A stretch of 61,319 nt of DNA from Crocosphaera chwakensis CCY0110 (GTDB lineage Bacteria > Cyanobacteriota > Cyanobacteriia > Cyanobacteriales > Microcystaceae). The position numbers were made by a program, and so were the translations under genes. The notes under the pieces are model-generated. The model ran no database searches, was not told the origin of the DNA, and saw only the letters and a list, made by a program, of their open reading frames with translations. This document shows, one piece after another, positions 16,411 to 26,668 of the stretch (position 1 is the stretch's first letter; every line of letters begins with the position of its first letter). The stretch is taken from the NCBI RefSeq assembly GCF_000169335.1, contig NZ_AAXW01000027.1:1-61319 (forward strand), given 5' to 3'.

Positions 16411-19400
16411 TTACTTAGTAGAGTTAATTTGCTGGCCAGCTATTCTAATATCTGCACAGACTTCATCTGCATCTCTTAATCCCATTGAACGAGTCCAATA
16501 ACGAACTTTATCAGGTTTAATAAAATAGACAGTGGGAACTTTTATATCATTCCAAGTAACAGAGTCATAAACTCTAGCGACTCGTTGATAGTAAATTCCT
16601 TCTTGTTCTGAGTTGGGTTGATTTAAGAATACTTCATTGAGTTTGTTTAAGCGTTTTAGTAAGTTTTCTGAGTCTATAATTTCAATTTTTATTCCCTCAT
16701 GAATGGGGTGATTTAGATGAATGGCAACTAAACGAACAGGTAAATAATGATTATCTGGTTCTTGATATATTGTCGCACAAACATCTTTATCTTCTCCAAA
16801 ACTGGCTTTAATGACTCGGATAAAATAATCACAATATTGAGTTAATTCTGGTTCATCGTTTCGCTGTGTTCTTTGACGACTAGGAGATGAAGTATCTCCT
16901 TTAAAATCTGGTAAAGTATAGTTAAATAGGTCTTCTATTAATGTCCATTCACTGTCTTTAAATTCAAAAAATTCACGAATGCGTTGATCAACATCTTCGT
17001 AAGTTTCAATTCCTTCTAACATATTTTCTTTAGGTTCAGGAATAGGAACTTTTAGCAAATCTGCTACACCAACTTTAGGAATATATGAAGCAAAAGTTCC
17101 ACTTGATAATAATAAATAATAAACTGCTAAAATACTATTGTAACTTAGCCAAGCAGATTCTAAAATCTGGACTGCTTTAGCATGAATACTAACATAACTT
17201 TTTGAGCAAAGAAGACCTTGATTACCATTAATAGGTTTTTTACCTATTGCAGACTGGAACCTTTTTTGTTTAGTTTGCCATGATTGTTTTAAGATCATTT
17301 GTGGATAATTAAATGCAGTAAAATCAGTTGAGTCTCTTGAGTGTGTTCGTAGATCATGATTAATTGATAAATTCTTAGGATCAAGATATAAGAATGTATC
17401 TTTTGGAAACTTTTTTTCTTGTAAGATATATTTATTTAAAATATCATTATTGATTTTTTTTCTATTTCCCCTAGTAATTCCTTGTCTTGTAAAAACTTCT
17501 TCTTGTTGTTCAAGTTTATTCAAGCTTAAACCTTGAGATAATCTTTTGATTAATTGAAAATCTCTTCTATTTCCCCATGTCAAAGCGATTAATACTTTAT
17601 TACTTTGTAAAATTTCATGATATTGTACCCAATGAATATTTTGAGGTTCTATAACTAGAGAATAACTGGACTGATTTTTGTAAAGAATTTTAGGACATAG
17701 ATACAAAACAGAATCATTATTACTAGCAATATTTTCCAAAGTAATAATACAGGTTGGAGAAATAGCATTTTTAAACAATCCAAATCTTAAGGCTGATAAA
17801 TCTACTATTTCAGATACTTTTGTTTCAGAGAATAGCTTAAAGCGAAGTTGTTGATTTTTATCACCTTGATTAAAAATTAAAGTCCCTGCTGGTTGCATCA
17901 TTGAAATATAACCATTATCTTTAGTCAGTTTAACTGCTTTACTAAGAAAAAACGGAGCAATATTTCCGTAGGATATACAATCATTCCAATTATATTTTTT
18001 AGTCCATTCCTTAGCTTTTTTTGTAATACTATTTTTGCCCCAAGGTGCATTACCTAAGACTAAATCATAGGTTCCTGAATCTTCTTCTGTTCTAAATCCT
18101 TCAATATCTTCTGCGAAAAAGTCAGCAGCAATTAATTTCTTATTTCGTAAAGTAGGAAATTTAACTTCATTTTCCCAATAGTTTCTAGGATCAATATTAT
18201 CTAGCATCATTAAATAGAAACTAAAAGATGCTACTCTAATAGCTTCTCTATCAATATCAACCCCTAAAAAGTTATTTTCTAACAGAGATTTTAAAATATC
18301 AGAAGTAATATTTTTATTATGTGCTTTTTCCCAACGATAAATTAACCGTTGATAAGCTTTAACAAGAAATATTCCTGAACCACAAGCAGGATCAAGAATT
18401 TTTAGATCCCATTCTTCATCATCCCAAGGTAATACTCCATCTAAGATAAAATCAACAATAAATTCTGGTGTATAATGAACTCCTTGACCTTCTTTTTTAC
18501 TAACAAATTCCTCATAAACACTACTAATAAATTCAAGGGGAATAACATCAAAGGAATACATTGGCCATAAACATAGTTGACCTGTTTTTAACTCTAAATC
18601 GCCTCTAATAAAATCAGCAAGTTTTTTGAAATAAGAATTTTTTTCTCTCACTTTATCCATTTCTGCTTGCCATTCTTGCTCTCTTTCTTCTTCTGTATTT
18701 CCTTTACCTGGAAATAAATCTCCATTAAATTTATGATTTAACCAGCGAAAAAGTTGATAAGTATCTTCAAAGTTTTCTAAAATATCAGGTAAGTTATCAT
18801 AAGCTTTTGATAAAATGTTGGTATTTACTAAATCTTGTATAATTTCTCTGTTGAGAGCAGGATTACCATCAACATCCTTTTTTTGAAATAAATATTGAGT
18901 AAAGATTAATCTAGCAAGTAAATCATGAATTGTCCCTGAATCTAATCCTTCATCAATTAGTTGTTTTCTGACTTCTTTTAAGTTTTCAAGTAATTTTTGA
19001 TCTGCTGCACCACTACGTTGAAAACGGTCATTATGTTTTTCAAAAAATTCACCAGAAACTAACTCAACCCACTGTAAAGCATTGGCTGCTTGTTCGGATA
19101 AGGAAGCTTGATTAATTTCCTCAATAGGACTGGGTACTTTTGAAGGTTCAGGCGGTTCACAGCATGACCACACTCTTAATAATTGAGGTTCGACAGTAAC
19201 TAATGCTCTAGTTCGACTAAAACTCCACGCTAGTCGATAAATCTCTTTAAGCGTATTGTCAGAAATAGGTCTAAAAAACTCACAAACAACGGCTAAAGGG
19301 CTTTCTGTTGCATCTCCAAGTGGATTTGCTGCTAATATACCTACTCTTGCTCCTTTTGCTTCTTCAAGCTCTCTTCTAATCTTATTACCAATTTTCTCAT

Positions 19401-19512
19401 CCGCCAATCTAGCATAAACCATCGGGCCAGCCCCACTCGGTTGCCAAATTTGATGAGGAGGTGGCCAGTACAGTCTTTGGTGGGTGAGTTCCAGTAGGCT
19501 AGACTTGGACAT
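16411..19512 (-). CDS. N6-adenine DNA methyltransferase, Eco57I-like, CAST cargo
   Basis: A 1033-residue protein. The central methylase has motif I LDPACGSGIFLVKAY (about 377-391) and motif IV YDLVLGNAPWG (about 488-498). Motif IV is NAPW where NPPY/NPPW is usual, but Ala at this place occurs in some gamma-class enzymes. About 340 residues precede the methylase and the C-terminal 500 residues hold target recognition, as in type IIG/Eco57I-like enzymes. No nuclease motif is evident inside, and the nuclease is probably the next gene. It methylates host DNA and protects it from the partner. It lies inside the CAST, so it travels as a defence cargo. Divergent from the MerR gene at 19658. Confidence 0.8.
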   Translation of the reverse strand: MSKSSLLELTHQRLYWPPPHQIWQPSGAGPMVYARLADEKIGNKIRRELEEAKGARVGILAANPLGDATESPLAVVCEFFRPISDNTLKEIYRLAWSFSRTRALVTVEPQLLRVWSCCEPPEPSKVPSPIEEINQASLSEQAANALQWVELVSGEFFEKHNDRFQRSGAADQKLLENLKEVRKQLIDEGLDSGTIHDLLARLIFTQYLFQKKDVDGNPALNREIIQDLVNTNILSKAYDNLPDILENFEDTYQLFRWLNHKFNGDLFPGKGNTEEEREQEWQAEMDKVREKNSYFKKLADFIRGDLELKTGQLCLWPMYSFDVIPLEFISSVYEEFVSKKEGQGVHYTPEFIVDFILDGVLPWDDEEWDLKILDPACGSGIFLVKAYQRLIYRWEKAHNKNITSDILKSLLENNFLGVDIDREAIRVASFSFYLMMLDNIDPRNYWENEVKFPTLRNKKLIAADFFAEDIEGFRTEEDSGTYDLVLGNAPWGKNSITKKAKEWTKKYNWNDCISYGNIAPFFLSKAVKLTKDNGYISMMQPAGTLIFNQGDKNQQLRFKLFSETKVSEIVDLSALRFGLFKNAISPTCIITLENIASNNDSVLYLCPKILYKNQSSYSLVIEPQNIHWVQYHEILQSNKVLIALTWGNRRDFQLIKRLSQGLSLNKLEQQEEVFTRQGITRGNRKKINNDILNKYILQEKKFPKDTFLYLDPKNLSINHDLRTHSRDSTDFTAFNYPQMILKQSWQTKQKRFQSAIGKKPINGNQGLLCSKSYVSIHAKAVQILESAWLSYNSILAVYYLLLSSGTFASYIPKVGVADLLKVPIPEPKENMLEGIETYEDVDQRIREFFEFKDSEWTLIEDLFNYTLPDFKGDTSSPSRQRTQRNDEPELTQYCDYFIRVIKASFGEDKDVCATIYQEPDNHYLPVRLVAIHLNHPIHEGIKIEIIDSENLLKRLNKLNEVFLNQPNSEQEGIYYQRVARVYDSVTWNDIKVPTVYFIKPDKVRYWTRSMGLRDADEVCADIRIAGQQINSTK

Positions 19513-19657
19513 CTTGGAATAAGTTGATTTCCCTCAAGATTACGAGAAAATTTTAATACTTTAATGTATTATAGGATAGTAACAGCATTTTTTCAGTAAA
19601 TGTATTCTATTTTTACAAAAAAATAATACGTTAAATACAACAGATGTAGGATTTAGC

Positions 19658-20176
19658 ATGAGTCTTATACAAGGATTTACCAGACAAGAAACCCTCGCAT
19701 TGACAGATACTACCTCTAATCAGCTTCAGTACCTAGAAAGACAGAAATTGGTGATACCTCAGCGCATTGGTAAGTCTCGTAAACCGACTGTTATTTATAG
19801 TTGGGAGCAAATTCTCGAAATTCGTGCCATTAAGCATTTACGAAGAAAAAATGTCTCTAGTCAAATGATTAAAAAGATCATTAAATTTTTAGATAAAAGT
19901 GGCGTAGATGAGAGTTTAAGAGATAAACATTTAATTGTTATTAATAATGAAGTTTTCTGGGTTCAGCAAGATTGGTCAGATTTGCAACAAAAAATACCAA
20001 CTATTGTTAAGATCGCAGGAAAAGACAATGCTAATATTGGTCAGTATATGCTATTAGTTATCCCTATTTTTTCAGATATTGTTCAAGAAGTCTGGAAAGC
20101 TGCTAAAAACTCAGAATTAATCGATTTTGAAAGTTTTAAAGAACGAGCAAAAGTCAATGAGAATAAGATTGCATAG
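19658..20176 (+). CDS. Second MerR-type regulator (cargo)
   Basis: A 172-residue protein with a MerR helix-turn-helix at residues about 8-72 (TRQETLALTDTTSNQLQYLE, YSWEQILEIRAIKHLRRK). It is longer than the CvkR-type gene at 15273 and not close to it in sequence. It is divergent from the R-M operon (145 bp apart) and convergent with tniQ, so it may control the restriction genes or be a second CAST regulator. The AT-rich divergent region includes TAATACG and TAATGTATTA stretches that could be its operators. Start ATG 19658. Confidence 0.7.
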   Translation: MSLIQGFTRQETLALTDTTSNQLQYLERQKLVIPQRIGKSRKPTVIYSWEQILEIRAIKHLRRKNVSSQMIKKIIKFLDKSGVDESLRDKHLIVINNEVFWVQQDWSDLQQKIPTIVKIAGKDNANIGQYMLLVIPIFSDIVQEVWKAAKNSELIDFESFKERAKVNENKIA

Positions 20177-20198
20177 AATAGCTAAGATAGCCACTTTC

Positions 20199-20228
20199 TT
20201 AATGGTTTCTTTCTTAATGGTTTCTTTT
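20199..20228. repeat. Short tandem repeat at the tniQ 3' end
   Basis: Two near-identical 15-bp units, CTTAATGGTTTCTTT repeated, lie directly at the inferred tniQ stop, so the TAA codon is duplicated on the minus strand (20214-20216 and one unit further). Probably replication slippage. Confidence 0.6.
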
Positions 20229-20709
20229 CATCTCCCCAAAATTTAGAAAACACCTGTGACACCAACTATTAACCCAAAGCGCAGGAAACTGAAACCTTGC
20301 GCCACAATTAGGACATTCCGACAACAATGTTAACCCATGCTTTGAGCAAAACTGAGTCGTCTTCAACTAGCCACCCAATCTTGTGACACCTTTCCTCATC
20401 ATAACAAGCTGCACATAAGCGAATGGGTCGATGCTTCATTCCCACACCTTTCGGGGGAAACATTTGCCATAACCTTTCCACTTCCACCTGCACCACCTCA
20501 GACAATGCTGTTAACTCTTCCTCAGTCGGTGCAGGAATAAAACGAAACTTCTCCCAACGAGCGATCGCACCCCCTAACCCCGTTAACTTTCCCATCATCG
20601 TCACCGTTAATTCATTTTCTCGCCGAAACCGTCCTAAAAAATGACTGATACTTTCCCCTGCTAACGGTTGCACCAAAAACCACCAAGGTTGAATCTCTTT
20701 GCTTTCCAT
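20214..20709 (-). pseudogene. tniQ: TniQ, frameshifted in the C-terminal half
   Basis: TniQ links Cas12k/tracrRNA to TnsC. The N-terminal half in the 20709 frame is normal (AGESISHFLGRFRRENELTV, then the first zinc pair CAACYDEERCHKIGWL). The frame then goes off and stops at 20308 after 133 residues. Removing one base near 20364-20370 restores a continuous frame reading LKTTQFCSKHGLTLLSECPN, CGARFQFPALWVNSWCHRCF and a stop at 20214. The result is about 164 residues, close to the usual 167, and restores the second zinc ribbon. Its ATG overlaps the tnsC stop (TAATG), so translation is coupled. It is either a real one-base insertion that would disable transposition or a sequencing error. Confidence 0.88.
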
Positions 20710-21545
20710 TATCGGTACTCCTCTGTCACTTCCTTCAAGGTTTCTAAATCAATCTTCTGTAACCCCTTTTTCAAGGCTCTAATCGCAGATTCCCGTAGAA
20801 TCATATCTAATAAGCCAAGATAACCCCCCGTTGCTTGTCCGAGAATCTTTAACATCCGTTTACTACTTAAATTGGAAGCTACAGGCAACTTTAATACTTG
20901 ACGTTCCCAAATATCCACCGTTTGACTAAACTCATCCCCTGCTAACTTACCAAAACGATGACAAGCCCGAAAACGATTATAAACCTGCTCATCTCGTTTA
21001 ATTACCGCATCTAAACGATCAGTTCCCACCAATACGACCGCAATATTTAACTTATCGAAAATATCCCTCACCTCTGCAAACGTCTTTGGTTTCAACCTAT
21101 CCGCTTCATCAATAATCAGCATTTCCACCCCACACCGTTGCAACACTTTAAACGTCCGTTGACGAATTTCTGCGACGGTTCCCTTAGTCATTTGATACTT
21201 TAAATGCTCGATAATTGCCCCAAATAAGTCTTTAGCACCGCATTCTTGGGTAACTTGAATATAAACTACTGGGACAATAGGCGGTTTACCAGGGGTTTGA
21301 ATGGGTTTGTGTCTCAAACGATAAGCATTACAAGCAATGGTTTTTCCGGTACGAGACTCCCCCACCACCCGACAAGATTGTTTTGCCTGACGCTTTCCTT
21401 CTAACCAATTATGCAATGCTTCTACATGAGAAAGCGTAACAACGGTTTTTCGGTTTAATCGTTGAATTTCCGCCTGTAACTTCTCTGAGGTTAATTTAAT
21501 ATCCCCTAACTGTTGGGCAACCGCTTGTGCTTCTTGAATGGTCAT
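20709..21545 (-). CDS. tnsC: TnsC, AAA+ transposition regulator
   Basis: An AAA+ ATPase that polymerises on DNA next to the Cas12k R-loop and recruits TnsB. The 278 residues match V-K TnsC length (about 276). Walker A is GESRTGKT (about 62-69), Walker B MLIIDEADRL (about 138-147), and sensor-type residues follow in AVVLVGTDRL. It starts ATG 21545, 3 bp after the tnsB stop, and its stop overlaps the tniQ start, so the order tnsB-tnsC-tniQ is one operon. Confidence 0.95.
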   Translation of the reverse strand: MTIQEAQAVAQQLGDIKLTSEKLQAEIQRLNRKTVVTLSHVEALHNWLEGKRQAKQSCRVVGESRTGKTIACNAYRLRHKPIQTPGKPPIVPVVYIQVTQECGAKDLFGAIIEHLKYQMTKGTVAEIRQRTFKVLQRCGVEMLIIDEADRLKPKTFAEVRDIFDKLNIAVVLVGTDRLDAVIKRDEQVYNRFRACHRFGKLAGDEFSQTVDIWERQVLKLPVASNLSSKRMLKILGQATGGYLGLLDMILRESAIRALKKGLQKIDLETLKEVTEEYR

Positions 21546-21548
21546 AAT

Positions 21549-23267
21549 TTAAAACCCATAATCCTCTTGTAACGTTTCATAGTCAAATACTTCAACCTGT
21601 GAAGTTTCTGAAGAAGAGGAAGATACATCTGTCTCCTCTAATTCTGATTCCACTTGTTCTAAGGGTTTTGAGGTAATTGCTTTCTGCTCTTCCTGATAGC
21701 GTTCTTTTTTAGATTTCTTAGCTTTTGGGAAAATTTGGCGATCTGCGTAAGCAGAGCCTTCGGCTGCGCGTATTTCCGATAAGATAGAGCGATTACTGAT
21801 GGTTTTTCCTGCTTCTCGCACCCGCTTACTACTTGCTTTAGCCTCATCTAACGACATTTGTTCTGTCTCCAAATCTATTGCATAAGCACGAGTTAAGAAA
21901 ACCTCCTGATTGCTTTCTTGTTGATACGCAAGAACAGTGGTAACATCTCTAGGATCAAAACGTAAAATGACACTTTCTCCTGCATAACCTGCCAGATTTT
22001 CTCCTCGATACATCAAATTTTCAAATTGAAGATAGCCTCCACGTTGTACCTTGCGTCGGGTTTGTTTCATCAAGCAAATATCCAATTCTCTTTCTGAAAT
22101 AACATCAGGACTCGCTATTAACCCTGACTCCCAGCGTTGAAAACGAGTTTGGTCGCCCATCCTGGCATCTATTCGCTGGTTATAGTTATCCACGATATAC
22201 CGAACTAACTTCTGCTCTAATTGACGTAAAGTTAGACAAGCTTCCTTTTCAGCATCCTCTGGTCGTTCCTGTACGTTTGAACCTGTGTATCCAGGGAGTG
22301 TCGAGAAAAACTCTAAATTGAGGGTTTTAAACGGACGTTCTACGATTCCTCCTTCACTGGGACGATCCCTGAAATGACAAACAAACCCCAATTGAACCGA
22401 AATCTGCTGAATATGGTGAGAAGAAAAATCTTTACCACTGTCTGTGTAGAAATGCTCTGGTTTTCCGTAAGTTCCCCATTCTTCGCTTAATTGATAATCG
22501 GGGGTATAACGTTTGGGTAAAATGGCATGACGTAACGCTAACGCCACTATTTGAGAACTTGGAGCATTAAAACCCAAATTAATACCGATAATGCAACGAG
22601 AATAGGTATCAATGACCGTTGTTAACCAAGGACGACCTAAAAGTTCACCATATTGATCAACCAAGAGGATATCCGCAAGAGTATGGTCACATTGCCAAAC
22701 ATGGTTACTATATTCAACGGATAAATCCTGTCCAGCACGAGTTTTAACCGATAATTGAGAGCCTCGCCATCCTGGACTTCTAATGCTTTTCTTTTTCTCC
22801 TGTTTTTCAATCAAAGGCTGTAAAATTCGATAGACCGTCATGTGAGAAGGTGGATTAATACCTAATTCTTCGGCTTTAGCCTTGGCTTTCAGATAAACTT
22901 GCTTACGAGTCACCCGACGGCTCCCTTTATTCCCATTTTTATAGGTTTTAATAATAAATTCCTGTAATTGCTCCTCAATACGAAAACTTCCCTTATCTGA
23001 ACGATCAGTGGCTGCGATCGCTTGTAATCCTTTTTCCTCCCATTTTTTGACTAACCGTTGTACTGTTCGTTTCGATTTACCCAGTTTCTCGGCTGCTTCT
23101 TGGAGTCGTTGACCATAAGTTTTGCGATCGCAAGGTTTAAGTAAAGTTTGAATAACCTCAAGCTTTAATTGTGCTTCATCAGATAACTCAGAGGGGATAA
23201 CATTATTTTCTTTCTCTAAGGGATTATTAACTGATGATGTAGAGGGTGGTGAGTTTGCATTTTTCAT
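21549..23267 (-). CDS. tnsB: TnsB, DDE transposase of the V-K CAST
   Basis: Binds the end repeats and joins the 3' ends to the target. The DDE catalytic triad can be placed: Asp in WQCDHTLADIL, Asp in YTDSGKDFSSHH, and Glu in EGGIVERPFKTL. N-terminal helix-turn-helix segments (YGQRLQEAAEKLGKSKRTVQ) precede an rve/Mu-C core, and the C terminus has the beta-barrel and a tail that contacts TnsC. I start it at ATG 23267 (MKNANSPPST, about 572 residues). The longer TTG frame to 23345 would begin inside an end repeat and overlap the likely promoter. Frame intact. Confidence 0.94.
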   Translation of the reverse strand: MKNANSPPSTSSVNNPLEKENNVIPSELSDEAQLKLEVIQTLLKPCDRKTYGQRLQEAAEKLGKSKRTVQRLVKKWEEKGLQAIAATDRSDKGSFRIEEQLQEFIIKTYKNGNKGSRRVTRKQVYLKAKAKAEELGINPPSHMTVYRILQPLIEKQEKKKSIRSPGWRGSQLSVKTRAGQDLSVEYSNHVWQCDHTLADILLVDQYGELLGRPWLTTVIDTYSRCIIGINLGFNAPSSQIVALALRHAILPKRYTPDYQLSEEWGTYGKPEHFYTDSGKDFSSHHIQQISVQLGFVCHFRDRPSEGGIVERPFKTLNLEFFSTLPGYTGSNVQERPEDAEKEACLTLRQLEQKLVRYIVDNYNQRIDARMGDQTRFQRWESGLIASPDVISERELDICLMKQTRRKVQRGGYLQFENLMYRGENLAGYAGESVILRFDPRDVTTVLAYQQESNQEVFLTRAYAIDLETEQMSLDEAKASSKRVREAGKTISNRSILSEIRAAEGSAYADRQIFPKAKKSKKERYQEEQKAITSKPLEQVESELEETDVSSSSSETSQVEVFDYETLQEDYGF

Positions 23268-23340
23268 AATGAACAACAATGTCTGATTATTACATAATTG
23301 TTTATTTAATATGAGTGTATCACAATCCTTGAAGTTTGGA

Positions 23341-23546
23341 GACAATTAATTTGTTAATATTGCTTCAGTCCATAAAAAAAGTGCCATTCGGGTAAATGAC
23401 AGTCAATTTGTTAATAAGATGAATAATGACTTTTATAAAAGATTGATGTTATGATCAGTCTATAACGTAGATTATATAAAAGTTTGAAGGTTAAAAGTTT
23501 TGACGACACTATTTTGTTAAGACGACAAACAATTAGTTACTGTACA
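23341..23546. repeat. CAST terminal region, tnsB side
   Basis: Contains TnsB-site-like units GACAATTAATTTGTTAAT (23341), GACAGTCAATTTGTTAATAA (about 23398) and GACGACACTATTTTGTTAAG (about 23502). The terminal unit GACGACAAACAATTAGTTAC ends in TGTACA at 23541-23546. Compared with the second copy at 30961-31228 it lacks about 31 bp between two AAATGACA repeats. Confidence 0.88.
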
Positions 23547-26500
23547 CCTATCAATGTAATTGAGGACGTACCAAAAGAATGGGTTTTTCAAGTCAAATAT
23601 CATGATGGTTTTCAGCTTGGATGGAAGAAAGCACGTGATGAAGTTGTTGCGGATTTAAAAAAGGAATTAGACAAAATTGTTAATAAACATAAAGTCCCAT
23701 GTCATACCTATATTATGATTACGAACGTTCCTTTGACTGGGGTAAGAAATATTGGTACTCGTGACAAAATAACAAAAGTTACTGAACAATGGAAACAGCA
23801 TATTCCAGAAATTCATGTGTGGGGTGCGGCCGATATATCTTGTATGCTTGATGCCAACCAAGATGTTCGTACTTCTTATTTAGATTCTATTTTGCCAGGT
23901 GATATATTTAAAGCTCTTTATCAAAATATAAATTACACCAATGAACGCAGAGAAAGTTCTTTTAAAACATATCTTCAACATGTTTTAGACTGTGAAAAGT
24001 CAGCAAAGGCGCAAGACGCAGGAGATGAACAAAACTTACCACTATCAGAAGTATTTATCGACTTTACGTTATCAAAACTACATTCTCAAACTTACCAAGA
24101 AAGTGTACCATTCGCAAACATAAACCCAAATCAAAATGATTCTGACATTGAGTTATTTCCAGACTATAAATCTTCTTTCAACCCTAATGATTGGTCAAAA
24201 GTTAGAGCCTCTAATGCTTTATTCTTTTTAGACTCTGAATTTGTGTTGCTTTTAGGTGGTCCGGGTTTAGGAAAAAGTACCCTTACTCAGTTTTTATCTT
24301 TGTATCAAGCTGCGCGTGTTATTCAACCTGATTTGGCTTTATCTTTGGCAAAAAGATTGAAACTTCCTCAAGAAATAAAGACAGAAAATTTAGACTCTTA
24401 TGTTAGTCTCTTTTTTCCGTTTCGCATTGAATTACGACGTTATGCAAAATGGATGAGTGAGCAGTTTAATAATGATGGTGAAACTCATTTAGCTCTTTAT
24501 ATTGTTAAAAAATTAATTAATGAAAATACTTCTTCTCGTCTTGAGATGGACGATATTTTTGGATTAGCATCAACTAATCCAATCTTATTAATTCTTGATG
24601 GTTTAGATGAAGTTCCCAATCCAGAAACTAGACAAAAAATCATAGAAAATTTAAGAGTTTTTGTCAATCGTGTTAACGCAGAAAATGGAAAGTTACAAGT
24701 CATATTATCTAGTCGTCCCAATGGTTACTCTGGTGAATGTAGTGAATTTGAGCCTGTTACTTGGAAATTAAATGACCTTGAAAGAACAGAGTTTGATGAA
24801 TATTGTGATCAATGGCTAAAACAAAGGATTCCTTCTGCTGAAGAACAACGTGAAGCAAAAGAAAAAATCGAAGGTGCAATGGAATCTGAAGCAGTACAAA
24901 GATTAGCTCAATCATTACTACAAGCAACTGTTATTTTAACAATTGTTCGTCGTAAGGTTCAGATTCCCCATGAAAAACACTTGCTTTATAAAACCTATGT
25001 TGATGTAATTTTTGCTAGGGAAAAAGATAAAACACCACTTGTCAATAAATGGACAAATGAGTTATTAAAACTGCATGAAAGAGTTGGATTTGAACTACAT
25101 TGCAAAATGGAAAATCCCCAAATACAAGCTCTTAATAATGATGATTTTCGTGGTTATATTTATGATATTTTAGGAGACTGTCCTGGTGAAATTTTTGAAG
25201 GCTCAACTTTAAACAAGACTACGGATGAAATCATTGAAATGGCCACAGATCGTCTTTGTTTATTAGCTGGCACAGGAGAAAATCAAGGTCAAATCGATTT
25301 CCTTTTACAACAATACCGAGAATATTTTGCAGCATCTTATTTAACAAATCATCCTGATGCAGATCCAGACCTTGTTTTTTCTACATTAATCAAACGAGGT
25401 GCTTATTGGTTTTATGTCCTTCAATTTTACGTTGCTCAAGCTCAACCTAATCAACAAAAAAGTTGGCTTCGTGATGTTCAAGATCGAGAGGAAATTATTG
25501 ACCAAACTACAGCATCTAGAGCTATTCTTAATGTATTACCTGAATTTAATTTTTCAAGACAAAAAGACCTTGAACTTGCTTTACGAGTCATTTTTGATAA
25601 AACAATTAGATGGACATGGCTGGAACAAGAATCAATAATTGATATTTTACAGGTTACTCGTTTTGGTTCTGCTCTTTCTTACATCTGGAAATGGCTCAAC
25701 GATCTTTCAGAAAAAGATGAAGGGAATTTAGAATCTGAACTTTGGCTTTTGGCTAAAATCTATCACCTTAATCCTAAGTTTGTGCAAGTTAAAGAATTTG
25801 AAACTAAAATTCAAGAACTACTGCAAGAAGAACAAACAAAACAAATTGCTATGTTGACATCTCTGAATAATGATTTGGGGATTAATATAGCCTCCTGTCA
25901 CTTATTAGATTTTAAATTAGTATTTGATAAATTTAATTATAAAATAATATTTGGAAATAAAAAAAATAACCAATTAGATGATTTGATATCTTCTCAGACT
26001 TTTGAAAAACTGTGTGAACTTCTATTGTGTTTCTTGCCCTTACAAGTTATTAAAAAATATAGTTCTTTTATTAGTAGATCAGAATTATGCTTTGGGGGAA
26101 ATTCTGTAAAACTAAAAATAAAGAATTATTTAACTGGCGATTTTTTCAGACTTTATGATTTACTTAGCTCATATGTAAATTCAGATAACATAGAAAAAAA
26201 CAATATATATATTAATTATTTCCTAAGTTTGATAGTAACTACAAATGATGTAACCAATAGTGAGCTTGATCAAAAAGTGAGATACTTAGAAAGAAAGATT
26301 GCTAATAGTTACCGCTTAATACCTTTCTGGAAGTCAAATAATTTGTTGGGTCCTGATATTACGGCTTTTAATTCCATCGATAATTGGTGCTTGTTCAGAC
26401 AAACTCTTACGGCATTATGGAAAGACGATCAAGAGTGGTTTACTAATAGTATAGATTTTGATAATTCACCTCATCTGTGGACTAGCTTATTTTTTCATCC

Positions 26501-26668
26501 CAATCACTGGCCACTACTCATAGAAGAAGAATTGATTACAGAAGAGGATTATCAACAACTTTTAGAGTCTTCCATAGCTAATCTTCTCAAAATACCGACA
26601 AAACCTATTGATCTATTTCAAGGTTGGACTATTTCGCATCATGGCACTATCCCACTGATAAAAATATT

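Larger units (their letters stand above)
12217..23546. mobile_element. Type V-K CRISPR-associated Tn7-like transposon (CAST)
   Basis: The boundaries are inverted TGTACAGTAACT-type termini: 12217-12228 at the tRNA side and the reverse complement ending at 23546. About 11.3 kb. Contents in order: CRISPR array, homing guide, tracrRNA, cas12k, MerR repressor, restriction-modification cargo, second MerR, tniQ (frameshifted), tnsC, tnsB. No tnsA is present, as in all V-K elements, so it should move by replicative, cointegrate-forming transposition. The 5 bp outside the ends (AGTTT at 12212-12216 and CCTAT at 23547-23551) do not match, so the right flank is not the original insertion flank. Confidence 0.93.

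Noticed and set aside
23268..23345. Longer tnsB start at TTG 23345
   Set aside because: It begins in a TnsB-binding end repeat and would overlap the likely promoter; the 26 extra residues are unlike a protein start.
12212..23551. A 5-bp target-site duplication around the CAST
   Set aside because: AGTTT and CCTAT do not match, nor does CTTAT at the older end (31229-31233).
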